Source: Canna indica | Taxonomy: Eukaryota; Streptophyta; Magnoliopsida; Zingiberales; Cannaceae | Direction of reading: 5' to 3' | NCBI GenBank assembly: GCA_034359265.1 | Contig: CP136890.1 | Coordinates: 70,061,501 to 70,125,500, forward strand | DNA: 64,000 nt | Part shown: piece after piece, positions 1 to 11,520 of the stretch | How the letters are laid out: every line of letters starts with the position of its first letter | Position numbering within the stretch: the first letter of the stretch is position 1 | Made by a program: the position numbers and the translations under genes | The notes under the pieces: model-generated | What the model was told of the DNA's origin: nothing | Seen by the model: the letters and a program-made list of their open reading frames with translations, nothing else | Databases searched by the model: none

Positions 1-3000
1 TATTATGATTTTAAGGGCAAAAAAAATGTAATGCTTGTGATGTCTTGGGTGGGCTGGCGACTTGAAGGGAGGCTTTTGAGTGAAATTCGAATTTAATTTA
101 GTTATTTCTAAATTTAGGATGTATGGAAGTTGTCGGAAGAAAATATGAATCTTCATTACAAGGAAACTTGTGTAGGTTAATTTCGGAGAAAGACCCTAAG
201 TTTCTAGGGTCGGCATCCGTGGTGAATGTGGGATCTTAGAGACTCATTGTTTCTCATTCATGAGGTGTGGTGGTTGTGTGATTGGTGTTTGTAAGAGTCA
301 CCAATTTGGATAGCGCTTAAAAAGGGCCAAGGGTCGAGTGTCCCTAAATTAAGGACCTACTTCCCGGTTTAGATAAACCTATGAAATTGGTGTAAGGTAA
401 AGAGTTGTAATTTGAAAATGGTAGAAAATTCATATTAGGACTTTAAGGAAAATTTTTGTCAAAGAATAAAACTTAGCATGCTATATATGCTATAGTTTTT
501 TTGGTGGTTAAGACAACATTTCAGTTATTAGCATACGATGACAGGAATTAAATCTATACCCGCATGTTAGAAAAGATCAGAAAAATAGGTGGATTCATGA
601 AAGGTTGGTGCATTGTTGTTAATATGAAGTCATGAACAAGAAGAAGGAGGTGCAACCCCCTTTTGGTCGGACCTTCGCCGTCGTCGATTGCCGGTCGTCA
701 CGAAGCATCGTCGTCTTTATGGGCTGAATTACTCATATTGTAAGCATGCTGGAAATTCGTTAATCTTCATGGGTTCTTGGTTGTTTCTCATCTTTCCATG
801 TTGTATGCTTGTTGAGAGAGGAAGGTATAGGAAGCCTCGGCAATCTCTATCGTTGATCGTCCGGAGAGGAGAGGCAGGACTTGAGACCAATTGGCTGCGT
901 GGGGTTGTGCCATGGAGTGGGAGACGGTCGTGTTAAGCAGAGCAGGGAGAGGGAAGAAAGAAAGAGAAGAGAGGGCTTTTATCCGAGTGTGAGAAATTCT
1001 TTTAGGTTAATGAATTGAAGTAGTGAGAAATTCTTTTAGGTTAATGAATTGAAGTAATAACAAGCAGACGTGTATTATATGATTATGGTTTAGTTAATTT
1101 ACTAAATCTAGTGTGGTCTCAGGTTATCATTTCTATTCCACATTGTGTTGATGGAATTTTTAAATCATGGCAATACACGTTATTCGGCATGGTGTCAAGT
1201 TGACTAATGTAATTAATTCCACGGTTGATTATTATATTTAAGAGCTAAAGTTATTTGAGTGCTTAGAGTTTTTATCAATTCAAAAGTCTTAAGGTAGGGT
1301 TGGAATTAAATTTTCCCAAATTGAATATAAAAAATGATATGGAGTTTAGCCTTAGTGTTAAACCAAAAGTGGATTTAGGCTTTATGTGATTAAATGTATT
1401 TAAATCTAGGATGAAAATTCAATAAGCCTAAGGTGAATTTAGCTTTAATTGTCTTATTATACCTAAGGGAGTTGAGCAAAAGTATAAGTTGCGTGTAGTT
1501 TATTGAACCAAGAGTTAATTGGATCTCGATATTTCTACGTATTATTTGTTACCTAAGTTGAACCATGGGAAATGAGTGATGATAAAATGTTAATTAAATC
1601 TGACATTGAACTTATAATTATGTATATTGAAAATGTTGAATCTTGTATGAAAATGATAGAATAATGGTAGTGTTGGCATGCTGAAATTTTGTATTTGAGT
1701 GGATAAAGTATGCTGAGTTTTATCGAGGCAATAGCTGAGTTAAGTTAATATAGTCATGGTCATGCAAGTTGAATTTTGATGTAAGTAATGTATTTAGTCC
1801 TGAAATATGAGCTACCAGAGTCGTACAAAAAAAATTTAAAGTGGAGGTTGGAAATTATGGAATAAAGGGGCGGTGTGGCCAATATGAAATTTATGTTTTC
1901 AAGCTTATGTTAGGTGCTGAAATTATAATTGAGACACCATAGTTTGTTGGAATCATGAAGGAATCATGAAAACATCCTTTTTAAATGTAAATTTAGTCAT
2001 GAAGGAGAAGAGAATGAAGAATCTACACTAACATGATGCATAAACTTAAAGAGGAGGGCAAAGACTTGGATTTTTACCTTAGGAGTGAAAAAAGAACTTC
2101 AAAACCCAAGCAAGAGGGAGTGGTGGTCGGCTGGTATGAGTATAGGAACCCTAGTTTTGATCTTACGAAGCTAGGGTGAATGGTGGAGATTAAATCACTT
2201 AGCCAAATGGATGGACAGGATATTTTTCTGTCCGCCTATCGATGGGCGGTCGCTTGTCGTAGGAGTGTTTTCTAGCCTATGGAAGAAATTTTTTTGGGTG
2301 AGATATGTATATCGTAATTTTATGAAAAGTTTACCACATAAATTAGACTTCATGAAGATTCCATGGAATCAAGAATCACTCAAAAATGACTTTCCTACAT
2401 TTTTCTAAAAATCTCAGAATTTGTAGTGGCATTATCATAAATATGTGGATTTTGTGCGAATACACAAAATTCTATCGTAATGACCATGAAATCGATAGGA
2501 TATTGTCTTGACCATTCATAATAAGATTTTTGATCATGTAGGATTTTGACTAAATTTTTATGCGATTTTTAGTCATATTGTCAGCATGTCAACCCGACAC
2601 ATTCTTATTTAACCTTAAATGTAATATCGCCAAGTATTGTTCTTGATAGATTTTCAAGCTTAATTACGATATCACATTGCAACTTATGTTTACCAAATCA
2701 CAATACAAGAGAAAATTCACTAACGCTAATCTCTACCTCTAACAAGCAATTTTAATCAATCAAGATTTTGTAATTTTCTAAGTATCGAAATTTTTTTAAT
2801 CATGCGACTTCAATCAATTTTCATATGACTTTGCTCATAAGCATACAGACAACATTTCATCAAGAAAAAGAGGTGTCAACATTTTTCTGAATTGAAATTC
2901 ATACCTTGTTTCTTGAAAAATTCTAGATTTTCATCTTCCTTCCCAATTCCTTCTTACTATGCTTTCATTATAAACCTAGTAACTTGCAAGCAATAGTTAT

Positions 3001-3212
3001 TAATATCACAATGAAATTGTCACTACTAACAAGCTATGTAGACAGATAGCAAAGAACAAATAAAATATCGATTTTAAAAAACTACTTTGCTAAGTAGCTT
3101 ACAATTTGTTTCAAAATGGATTGTCGTGAAACCGAAATGAATTAAGGGATCTCAAAATATGAAATATTTGAAAAATAGATCTCCAACCCTCCCTATTGGT
3201 TGAAAACCGAAA
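1..3212. other. Unassigned AT-rich repetitive DNA
   Basis: No coding region is convincing here. The longest open frames (688-936 and 2211-2408) match no family I know and lack supporting structure. The stretch reads like eroded retrotransposon or intergenic plant DNA. A 34-bp tandem duplication lies at 989-1056. Phrases such as GGCATGCTGAAATTTTG near 1677 recall the third gypsy LTR family at 34 kb, but the match is too weak for a call. Confidence 0.5.
989..1056. repeat. 34-bp perfect tandem duplication
   Basis: The unit starting GTGAGAAATTCTTTTAGG occurs at 989-1022 and again directly at 1023-1056. It is a simple local duplication with no coding role visible. Confidence 0.8.
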
Positions 3213-3217
3213 GGCTA

Positions 3218-4146
3218 TGTTGGATGAAATGACACACTAGAGGGAGGATGAATAGTGTGTTATCTAAACTTGTCGCCTAATTTTGGTTTTTATCGTTTGT
3301 TAAATTATTTAGGCAAATCGCAATTTATCAATTAGATGCGAAAGCATAAATAAATTAATTAAGCACAAACAAAGAAAACAATGCTAACATAGAGATTTAT
3401 AGTGATTCGGCCCCAATGCCTACTCCACTACCTAAGCACCCCGCTTAGGATTTCCAAACCAAGTTTACTAGATTAAATTGATTCCCTTACATAGAGGACT
3501 TTGACTCGACGAGTCTCACTCTCAACCTAAGGCATTTCTACACTCGGAAGTCTCCGCCTTCTTACCGAGAGCACTCTTCCACCTCAACACTAAGGGACAA
3601 CTCAACTAATCCTAGTAAATTACGTTTACACAAGTGGCTTTACACCTTCTACACCAATGTAACCACTTACACACAAGACCTAACACAGGGTCTTCTACAA
3701 ACTCAAATACAAAGAAGTAAATAAGAAAATATACAAGTAATGGAGCAAAAATTACAACAATACAAATACTTAGCTCCAACATAATGAATCCTAGCTCCTC
3801 TTGATGCCTTGATGATGAATCAAATCAAGCTTTCTTATGGGGTTTTCGGGCAGTTTTCGGGTTTTCACATTTTGGGGTTCGGGTTTGGTTTTAGGGTTCT
3901 TATGCATCATCACGAGGATTTACAATATAAATTAGACACCCTAAACCTAAACTCTAACTTCTTGAAGAATTCGAGCACGTCGAGCAACGTCCTTTCGATT
4001 TTCCGATTTCTTTGATATTTTCGATCGAGGACGTCATGCGCTAACCGATATGGAACCTAAAAGTATTTCTCAATTAAATCATTAGTTCCATGTTTGTTAT
4101 CATCAAAATCGAGATTAAGACCAAGGTTGAAAATCTTAAGCCAACA
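3218..4146 (-). mobile_element. Ty1/copia LTR, internally deleted copy
   Basis: The copy runs from TGTTGG to CCAACA and shares the signature near 3232 (CACACTAGAGGGAGGATGAATAGTG) and the end block TTTGTTATCATCAAAAT with the LTRs at 5828-7081 and 7626-9236. At 929 bp it is shorter, because the GC-rich central part and the TATA region of the other copies are missing. Flanking 5-mers GGCTA (3213-3217) and GACTA (4147-4151) differ at one base, so it may be a separate solo LTR rather than the 3' LTR of the neighbouring gag-bearing element. No polypurine tract is seen at 4147. Confidence 0.8.
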
Positions 4147-4485
4147 GACTACGATTAGCCTACGATTTTGAACCACAAGGTCGCATTAGCCCGTTATAGG
4201 CTACTTAGGCCTCCGGAAAGGCCGAAAATAAAAAAAAAATCAAAATTGTTTTATAGATACTATCTAGAGCGGAGAAATCAACTCAAAATCTAACATGTAT
4301 CATTTATTCCAACTTAAATGAGTCAAAAAGAGAGAGAGAGAGAGAGAGATGATACCAAGAATACCTAGATGCCAAGTTTCATACCTATGGCATCATGATG
4401 ATTTTGAAGTTGCAAAATGAATTTGTGTAGCTTTGAGTCCTCATGCAACTTCCATCACCAACTCATCTTTGTGTGATTGTTCCCC
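4147..4485. other. Copia interior, non-coding, with (AG)n
   Basis: This is residual interior between the left LTR and the gag region. It contains an (AG)n microsatellite at about 4329-4349. No polypurine tract, protease, integrase or RT is recognisable. Confidence 0.5.
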
Positions 4486-5760
4486 CTATAAGAGAACATG
4501 AGATTCTTGGTACCCAAATTACTTTGGGTCCTTGCGGTAAGTTAATCTAGGGATCTAAAGTATCTTAGCAACACTTGAATTTTTTTTGAAAGTACAATCA
4601 TGAATAGAATGACCATAGATACCACAACAAAAATAATTTCCATGAAACTTTTTATTTTGGACATGGGGTTTGAAAGATGAATGCTTAACATGGAGATTAT
4701 GATGGGTAGTAGCATTCTTACTTGAAACATTTATTAAATTTCTAGAATTCTTAGAAAGTGAATTACTAGATAAATTATTCACTTTCCTATTTAGAATTAC
4801 AATCTCATTTTTTAAGTCATTCATGGATTTATGAATAGCATGCATTTGGGTCTTCAACATACTATTTTCATTCTTCAAGATATCATTTTTGTTTTTCAAA
4901 TCATTTGTGTCGATACTTAATTTTTCATGGCATGTATTAGAGACTACTTTTTAGCTCTCATTTTCTAGTTTGACATCATGTAAATGAGAACTAAGAGTCA
5001 AATTTTCTTTCTTTAATTTTTTTTTTACTTTATCTTTTTTAACAATCAAGGCATACATGATTTTACATTCATCCATTAATTCATCATAAAGCATGTCATG
5101 GGAACTAGATGAATTAATACTACGATTATCGTTATCATAACTAGAAGAAAAATATACCTCCTCATTGGCATTCATCATCGTAGCTTTATAGTCATGGCGA
5201 GAGGATGCTTCACTTGATGAAAATGAGTATGTAGAAGCAATTGACCTTCTTTTTGCCTTATTCTTCGTGGTAGGACAATTCTTCTTCACATGTCTTTTTT
5301 CATTGCATAGGTGACAAATCACCTTTCTCTTCCGACTATTTATACTTCTTTGGCTAGATGCACTATGAGTTTCAAGAACTTCATTAGAACTAGGAGTATG
5401 ACAATTATCATCAACTCCTTCATTTAAGGTAATAAGTTCTTCGATTTTAGCATAGTCATAGAACATATTTAAACATGACCAAATATCAAAAACGGAAGGG
5501 TAATGCATGACTTTTTCAAAAATAGCATTTCCCAAAGAACAAAAAATACAATTCATGGCTTTAGCATTTGACTCAAATCTATCTATTTGTTCTTGGGTCC
5601 ATGCATTCATGTTTTCCTTAGGTTCAAGATATTTGATCTTTACCATGTTGATCACACCTATACCTTGTGTCTTTAAGAATGTGTACATTCTTCCTTTCCA
5701 AAGACCAAAGTTTGACTCGTCGAACCTAGGTGGTATAGACGCTACCAACTCTAGTGTCAT
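4486..5760 (-). pseudogene. Copia Gag (SIRE-like), broken
   Basis: Gag is the structural protein that packages retrotransposon RNA. The 5' part (5760-4951, 269 aa) starts with a copia-type gag core (FDESNFGLWKGRM, then MNAWTQEQIDRFE). It carries a CX2CX4HX4C zinc knuckle (CHLCNEKRHVKKNC) near residue 150, followed by basic and Ser-rich stretches. After a stop, 4899-4555 has a coiled-coil-like Asn/Lys segment and a second knuckle that has lost its first Cys (YFCCGIYGHSIHDC). A GPKVIWVPRIS motif at about 4500-4535 marks the usual Gag-Pol junction of SIRE-type elements. Two knuckles plus this motif are what place it in that lineage. No pol follows, so the element cannot move on its own. The start is the ATG at 5760, about 50 nt from the primer-binding site. 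Confidence 0.85.
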
Positions 5761-5813
5761 TTTTAGATCGAGACTAGATGTAAAGGAAATGGTGAAATCT
5801 CAATCTACGACCC

Positions 5814-5825
5814 ACTCTGATACCA
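5814..5825 (-). other. Primer-binding site (initiator-Met tRNA)
   Basis: On the minus strand the sequence reads TGGTATCAGAGT, two bases inside the LTR end at 5828. It matches the plant tRNA-iMet complement TGGTATCAGAGC except for the last base. It fixes the minus orientation and shows that 5828-7081 is the 5' LTR. Confidence 0.85.
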
Positions 5826-5827
5826 AA

Positions 5828-7081
5828 TGTTGTTCAAATGGTCACACTAGAGGGAGGGTGAATAGTGTATTATCTAATCTTTTAGCCTAAATTCGATTTT
5901 ACTCATTTTCTAAATTACTTAAGCAATTTATCAATTTAAAGCAATGAGATGAAGCAATACATATAACAATTAAAGGCAACCACAATAGACAATACTGACA
6001 CAATGATTTATAATCGTTCGACAACACCGCCTACTTCACTACCTAAGCACCGTGCTTAGGAATTAACTCACAAATCTACTAAATTACGAGTAGCTTACAA
6101 TCGATGACTTTTCACCGGAAAGACCCTACACTCACTTCGAAGGCACTTCCATACCTGGAAGTATCCACCTTCACACCGAGTGAGCTTTCCCACCTCAATT
6201 CCTAAAAACTACTCCTAACCTAGTTCACACAAGTGGCTTTACACCTTCTATACCAAGGTAACCACTAAATCCCAAGACCACACACTAGGTCTTCTTACAA
6301 GCTGAAGTAAATCAATTCAAAACAAAGTAAAAATACTTTTATCACAAGAAGAGAGTAAAGAGAACTTATCACAATAAGAACACCTCTTTTTCTTTAGCCT
6401 AGCAATCTTGAAGAACCCTCCAATGAAGATGCACTTTAGGATGAGGGATCAAGAGTTAGGGTTTATGGATTTGAGCAAGTGAGAGCTTTGGAGATATAAG
6501 GATTAACTCTTTAAGGGTTTAGGGCATCAACAACATGTTTGGAGATAGTTTGGAGTGGGTATTTATAACCCCCCAAATAAGTCAACTTACTAACGGGCGA
6601 ATTTTTGCCCGTTGGCGCCGTCCAGTAGATGTATTTACCAACTTACCGACTAGCCGAGCGACCGGCCACCGACCAGAGCCCATTGCCAAAAATCGAGCTC
6701 TATCAGTCGATGGCCGACAGATGGGCAGTCGACCGGCTGTCGATCGCCCATCGACCGACACCCAAGAAACATGTGTTTTTTGGCTGATTCTCGCGTCGTT
6801 CGTTTTCGAGTTTTGGGTTTCAAAGTGCATCAACTTGGAGAGCTTCCCAAGTGTTTTACATTTGCTCTAAACTATTCCTAAGTATCTCCGGTGCACTAAT
6901 CGAGCTTCTAGACGTCAGCGTGGAGACTTGTCGTATCGAGACGATGCCGCGTGCGACGATTTCGATTTCAACCCTTATCGCAACCTGCAACTTTCATGCT
7001 TCAAATTTGTTAGAAGTAGTTTGTTATCATCAAAATAATTATAGAGAGAATCGAACACAATGATGAAACCCTCGGCTAACA
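5828..7081 (-). mobile_element. Ty1/copia 5' LTR
   Basis: The 1254-bp LTR runs from TGTTGTTC next to the primer-binding site to GGCTAACA. It shares its beginning and its 3' block with the copies at 3218 and 7626. It has a GC-rich core at about 6590-6780. The following 5-mer, ATTGG, does not match the bases before 3218, so the two LTRs do not bracket a clean single insertion. Confidence 0.85.
6560..6567 (-). promoter_or_regulatory. Putative TATA box of Copia LTR
   Basis: TATAAATA on the minus strand. The same octamer stands in the same context in the LTRs at 8358-8365 and 37870-37877, which suggests it is the pol II promoter of this family. Confidence 0.5.
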
Positions 7082-7620
7082 ATTGGGGCCCAAGGGAGGG
7101 TCGGGATAGGGGCGCATGTACGCATTCCTGAGAATTGTCGACAATTACTCTAACTATCTTAGTAAATTTTATTGATATATTATTGTGTTTATTTATATTA
7201 GCATGCAAAACTAATGCCCGACCCAACGAGCTGATATTGGGTCAAGATATTCATCGGTGGGCCATGCCAACGACTGACCCGAGTTGCACTAGTTGGAGGA
7301 CCTTTCCCAACCAAGGATCGAGGGCATCGAGTCTAGAGGGACTTTCTAGCTCAGCGGGCCCGAGGCAGAAGCTCACTAGGGAGGCCAGCCTAGTGAATGA
7401 CCTGCGAGTTGTGAATTGGGATTCTTGATCACTTGATGTTTTTGACCGAGGTGGGCAAGAGGATGCATGGGCGTACGAGTATCCTTAGCTGATGTAGGTG
7501 ATCACTGAAATAGCTCAATTAATATTGATAATAATATAAGATATGTGATTAGTGAAGGGGGAGCCTGAATAGAATGTATCAAGGAATCTATCTAATAGGT
7601 TCATTTTGGCATTTAATGTT
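7082..7620 (+). other. Fragment of third gypsy LTR family
   Basis: 7085-7440 aligns by eye with 34395-34830. Shared order: GGGCC-AAG-GGATCG, then GTTGGAGG..CCTAACC, then AGCTCAGCGGGCC. It is therefore an old plus-strand LTR fragment of the family ending at 35477. The remainder (7440-7620) is unassigned. Confidence 0.5.
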
Positions 7621-7625
7621 TTCTG

Positions 7626-9236
7626 TGTTGGTGAAATTGCCACACTATAGGGGGGGTAAATAGTATGTTTGCTAATCTTTAAACTTAATTCCGATTTCAA
7701 TCGTTTTCTTGATTATTTATGTTAATGCACTATTCAACTACTAAATGAATGCGGAAGCGAATAAAATAAGTTAACTAATCAATACGCAAAGTACGTAATG
7801 CAAACAAAGAAATTTCCAAACTAAACTTAGGATTTCCAAACTAAACTTTACTAGATTAATTGTTTCCTTTACAACGAGGACGTTTTTACCGGAGAGTCTT
7901 TGCTCGCACACCGAAGACACTTCCACACTCGGAAGTCTCTGCCTTCCTACCGAGAGCACTCTCCCACCTCAAATCTAAAGGACAATAATACTAAACCTAG
8001 TAAACTAAGTTTACACCGGTGGATTTAAACCTCAAACACCAAGACTACCACTCAATTTCAAGACCTACAGTCTAGGTCTAACACAAACTCAAATACAAAG
8101 AAATAAACAAGAAAATACAACACTAAATGGAACAATAAATCAAACAATAAAAATACTTAGCTCCAAAACAAGATTCCTAGCTTCCTCTTGATGCCTTTGA
8201 TGGTTAACCAATGAAGGAATGAAGGCAAGATCAAGGTTTTTGGCTCAAGCTAGGGTTTTTGCAAAGAGTGGCTCAATGAGGCTTGTGATTGATCAAAAGG
8301 AAGTCACAAAGGTAATAGAAGTGATCAAGATCAGGGAGGAAGGCTCTCATGTCCGTGTATTTATAGGCCATGAAGAGAAGAGAAACACCTCTCTTCTCAA
8401 CAGGCAAATTTTTGCCTGTTACCGACTGCCTATCGCTTGTCGGTCGATCAACCGAGCGATCACCGAGCGATCGAAGCTCTCTGCCAGTTCTGGGCACCAG
8501 TCGATCGATCGAATACCCTACTGCCCATTTTTAGCTTTTGTCGGTCAATCAAACTTGGACAGACTGCTTGGTTTGACTGATTTTTTTGCTTGTTTGTTCG
8601 TTTTTGGGTTCCGCCTTCGCTAAGTCTACTTATATAACAAGTGAATAACTTTAAAACATAAATGTTATATAAGGATTACCCCCTATTTGGATTCAATAAA
8701 AATATCTAAAAAATTAAAATTGTTAAGAATCAAAATCTAACTTTTGGGGTCTAGTACAAATTTCCGGAAAACAAAAATTTTATAATCTTCCGATTCAAAT
8801 ATGGGTAGGCTAAAGGCTTCCAAAAAATCCTTAAAAATATCTCACTATCTAGTGTTTACCTAAGGAACTATTACTGACACTTTCGGTGCCAAGAAAATGT
8901 CTAGGTCATATAGCCCTCCAAGGAGCTCCCTAGGCTTAGTGAATTTCAGGGTCTTTTCTAATTTTTTGGGTTTTCGTATTTTGGGGTTCGGGTTTGGTTT
9001 TTGAGTTTTTTGCATCATCATGAGAATTTACAACACATTTTAGACACCATAAGCCTAAACTCTATCTTCTCGAAGAATCCCGAGCGTTGACGAATGTCCT
9101 TGCCGATTTTTCCGATCGCGGACGCCATGCGCTAACCAATTTAGAACCTGAAAATATTTCTTAATTAAACATTAGTTCCATGTTTGTTATCATCAAAATC
9201 AAGATTAATATCAAAGTAGAAAACCTTAGGCCAACA
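7626..9236 (-). mobile_element. Solo Copia LTR, 1611 bp
   Basis: This is the longest and cleanest copy of the Copia LTR. It starts TGTTGG, ends CCAACA, and is flanked by perfect 5-bp duplications TTCTG (7621-7625 and 9237-9241). No interior sequence follows, so it is the product of recombination between the two LTRs of a full element. Direction is taken from the gag-bearing relative at 5828. Confidence 0.92.
8358..8365 (-). promoter_or_regulatory. Putative TATA box of solo Copia LTR
   Basis: TATAAATA on the minus strand within CCTATAAATACACGG; conserved with 6560-6567 and 37870-37877. Confidence 0.5.
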
Positions 9237-9241
9237 TTCTG

Positions 9242-9629
9242 CATTGATGCCTATGGGTAGTTTGGCATATTTAGTTGCCACAAGGGGACCCTTAGCAGGA
9301 GAGCTTGCTTGTTGTTTGGGTAATAGTGGACAATTTGACTAAATCGATAAATTTCACTTTTCGGTTAAGACAACTCCATTGTAGCTAGATTATTTCTAGA
9401 TCAGATCATAGATTACCATGAGGACTGGAGCTAGGACTGAAGGAATAAGTTCCCCTATCTTTTCGAAAATTGGTCATTTCTTTTCTTGCCTCAAAATTCG
9501 ACGATGAACTTTTCTTAAGGTGGGACGGGCCGGCGGGACCGTCGGTGTTTGACCGACGATGGCCAAGAGGCCACCCGGCGTGGATCCAAGAGGGGCAGGG
9601 ACGAGTTGGGAGAAAAGGTGATCACATAT
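9242..9629 (+). pseudogene. Gypsy integrase remnant and polypurine tract
   Basis: Plus-strand debris of a Ty3/gypsy pol gene. Around 9335-9370 the codons give VWVIVDNLTKS, the well-known start of the integrase core in Tekay/Del-type elements. At about 9488-9525 comes the typical end of such a pol gene, with CTCAAAATTCGACGATGAAC followed by a purine run TTAAGGTGGGA. The few hundred bases between these landmarks show that most of the integrase is deleted. A 3' LTR should begin near 9520 but no clear TGTAA start is present. The sequence is then cut at 9629 by the large gypsy insertion and resumes at 30505. Confidence 0.55.
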
Positions 9630-10209
9630 TGTCACGCCCCAACTCAGGGTCACGTGACCGGCTAGGGTATACGTGCCTATACCCCGCAACCTAAACCATG
9701 CACATGCCAACTCAACAAATAATATAACGGAAAGAAATAACAAGTTTTATTTTAATGAAAAGAGAACCAAAACAAAGTTTAATTCAAGTAGCTCAAATGA
9801 AATAAAAAGTGCGGAATAACGTTTTAAGTTTAGCAGTTCAAAAGTTCAGATACAATAAAATCTAAAATAAATAACATAAATGCCCTCAGGGCTACAACTT
9901 CAAATCAAGCTAATACAAGTGCATGACTACTACCAAAAGACTCGACTACGACCCTAACTAGGACTGCTATGAGATCATGCAGCTCCTCTGCCCTCCAGCG
10001 ACGCTAAGTGCATCCGACCCACCTCACCGGTCAGGCTTTGCAAAATAGAAATCAAACGACAACAGGTGAGTTCAAATAACTCAGCGAGCGGTTCTATCAA
10101 CCCTCATAAATAAAAAACACAGAGATAACAAGAATGAAATCTATCTCTACAGAAGGCAAGGTCACGAAAGTGTGACTAGCTAACAGGCCAACAGACCACA
10201 CATGCCCCA

Positions 10210-11108
10210 TGTTACGCCTCGCTTGATGGGATAACTGACTCATCAATTTCATAGACCAACCTATTGGCCCAATTAAAATGCTTAAGCTGAAGTTGATAGT
10301 AACACACCTATCAAGCCTTATAAGCCAACACCACAACCAACATACTCCCGATGTGGGATTAAACCGGGGTATTACAATCTCCCCCACTTATGTCTTGACG
10401 TCCTCGTCAAGACTCAACTCGAGTCTAACACATAGTCCAAGATCACACCCAAGTCGTCGGCATGTGAGTCCTAGCCTAGTAGCGGCTCCACCCCATCACC
10501 TGGGCAGCCCTTTCTCACATAAAAGCTCCCTCACCATGCCTAGGACTAGGTTTTGCTCTGATACCATTTGTTACAATCCACTTGATGAGATAGCTGACCC
10601 ATCAACTTCATAGACCAACCTATTGGCCTAATTAAAATGCTTAAGCTGAAGTTGATAGTAGCACACCCATCAAGCCTTATAAGCAAACACCACATCCAAC
10701 ATACTCCCGATGTGGGATTAAACCGGGGTATTACAATCTCCCTCACTTATGTCTTGACGTCCTCGTCAAGACTCAACTCGAGTCTAACACATAGTCCAAG
10801 ATCACACCCAAGTCGTCGGCATGTGAGGCCTAGCCTAGTAGCGGCTCCACCCCATCACCTGGGCGACCCTTTCTCACATAAAAGCTCCCTCACCATGCCT
10901 AGGACTAGGTTTTGCTCTGATACCATTTGTTACGCCCCGCTTGATGGGATAACTGACTCATCAATTTCATAGACCAACCTATTGGCCCAATTAAAATGCT
11001 TAAGCTGAAGTTGATAGTAACACACCTATCAAGCCTTATAAGCCAACACCACATCCAACATACTCCCAATGTGGGACTAAACCGGGGTATTACAATCTCC
11101 CCCACTTA
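10210..11108 (-). mobile_element. TRIM retrotransposon as three-LTR tandem array
   Basis: Three 167-bp LTRs lie at 10210-10376, 10569-10735 and 10928-11094, separated by two 192-bp interiors; the period is exactly 359 bp. Each LTR runs TGTTAC...ATTACA. An exact tRNA-iMet primer complement (plus GCTCTGATACCA, 10555-10566 and again 359 bp on) abuts LTR2 and LTR3. The minus-strand polypurine GTGGGGGAGAT abuts LTR1. No coding capacity, so it is a terminal-repeat retrotransposon in miniature. The partner LTR at about 28260 is uninterrupted (ATGCCCCAAGACATC). After LTR3 about 14 bp of interior-type sequence (11095-11108) remain before the host LTR resumes, so the right end is not a clean insertion boundary. 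Confidence 0.88.
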
Positions 11109-11179
11109 CTAAACCAAGACATCTAACCCTCCATAGTGGAGTACATTAGGCCGAAGCCTATCATGCTCGAAGGCAACAA

Positions 11180-11520
11180 CACATACTAGGATAATCGAGA
11201 AGGCCCTCCGAACTTATCCTAGTATACAGAAACTCATGAGCAATTGGGAAAGGCCCTCCGAACTTGCTCAATGAGACGCATAAGGACAATCGGGATTCGC
11301 CCATCCGAACTTGCCCCTTTAAGATATCAAAGATGTAATCGAGAAAGGCCCTCTAAACTTACTCCTAAAGGATGTCACAGGAATAATCAAGAAAGGCCCT
11401 CCGAACTTATTCCTTAACACCACCTCGGGGATAATCGGGTAGGCCCTCCGAACTTATCCCACGAGGCTGAACCATAACAATCGAAAAAGGCCCTCTGAAC
11501 TTATTCTGCAAGTTGGGAAT
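11180..11520 (-). repeat. LTR sub-repeats (AGGCCCTCCGAACTT units)
   Basis: About seven degenerate units of 45-65 bp carry AATCGGGAAAGGCCCTCCG and an AACTTATCC-like end. The same block is present in the partner LTR at 28330-28660 but is nearly absent from the solo LTR at 56095, which has a different unit instead. Confidence 0.75.

Noticed and set aside
4951..5890. Plus-strand frame 5507-5890 overlapping gag.
   Set aside because: It is the antisense shadow of the Copia Gag and primer-site region.
6535..8623. Frames of 83-134 aa inside Copia LTRs.
   Set aside because: They lie in the non-coding GC-rich LTR core, on both strands, with no domain.
11180..11520. Regularly spaced repeats in the gypsy LTR considered as a CRISPR-like array.
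   Set aside because: Plant retrotransposon LTR; units are degenerate and spacers are themselves homologous, so it is a minisatellite.
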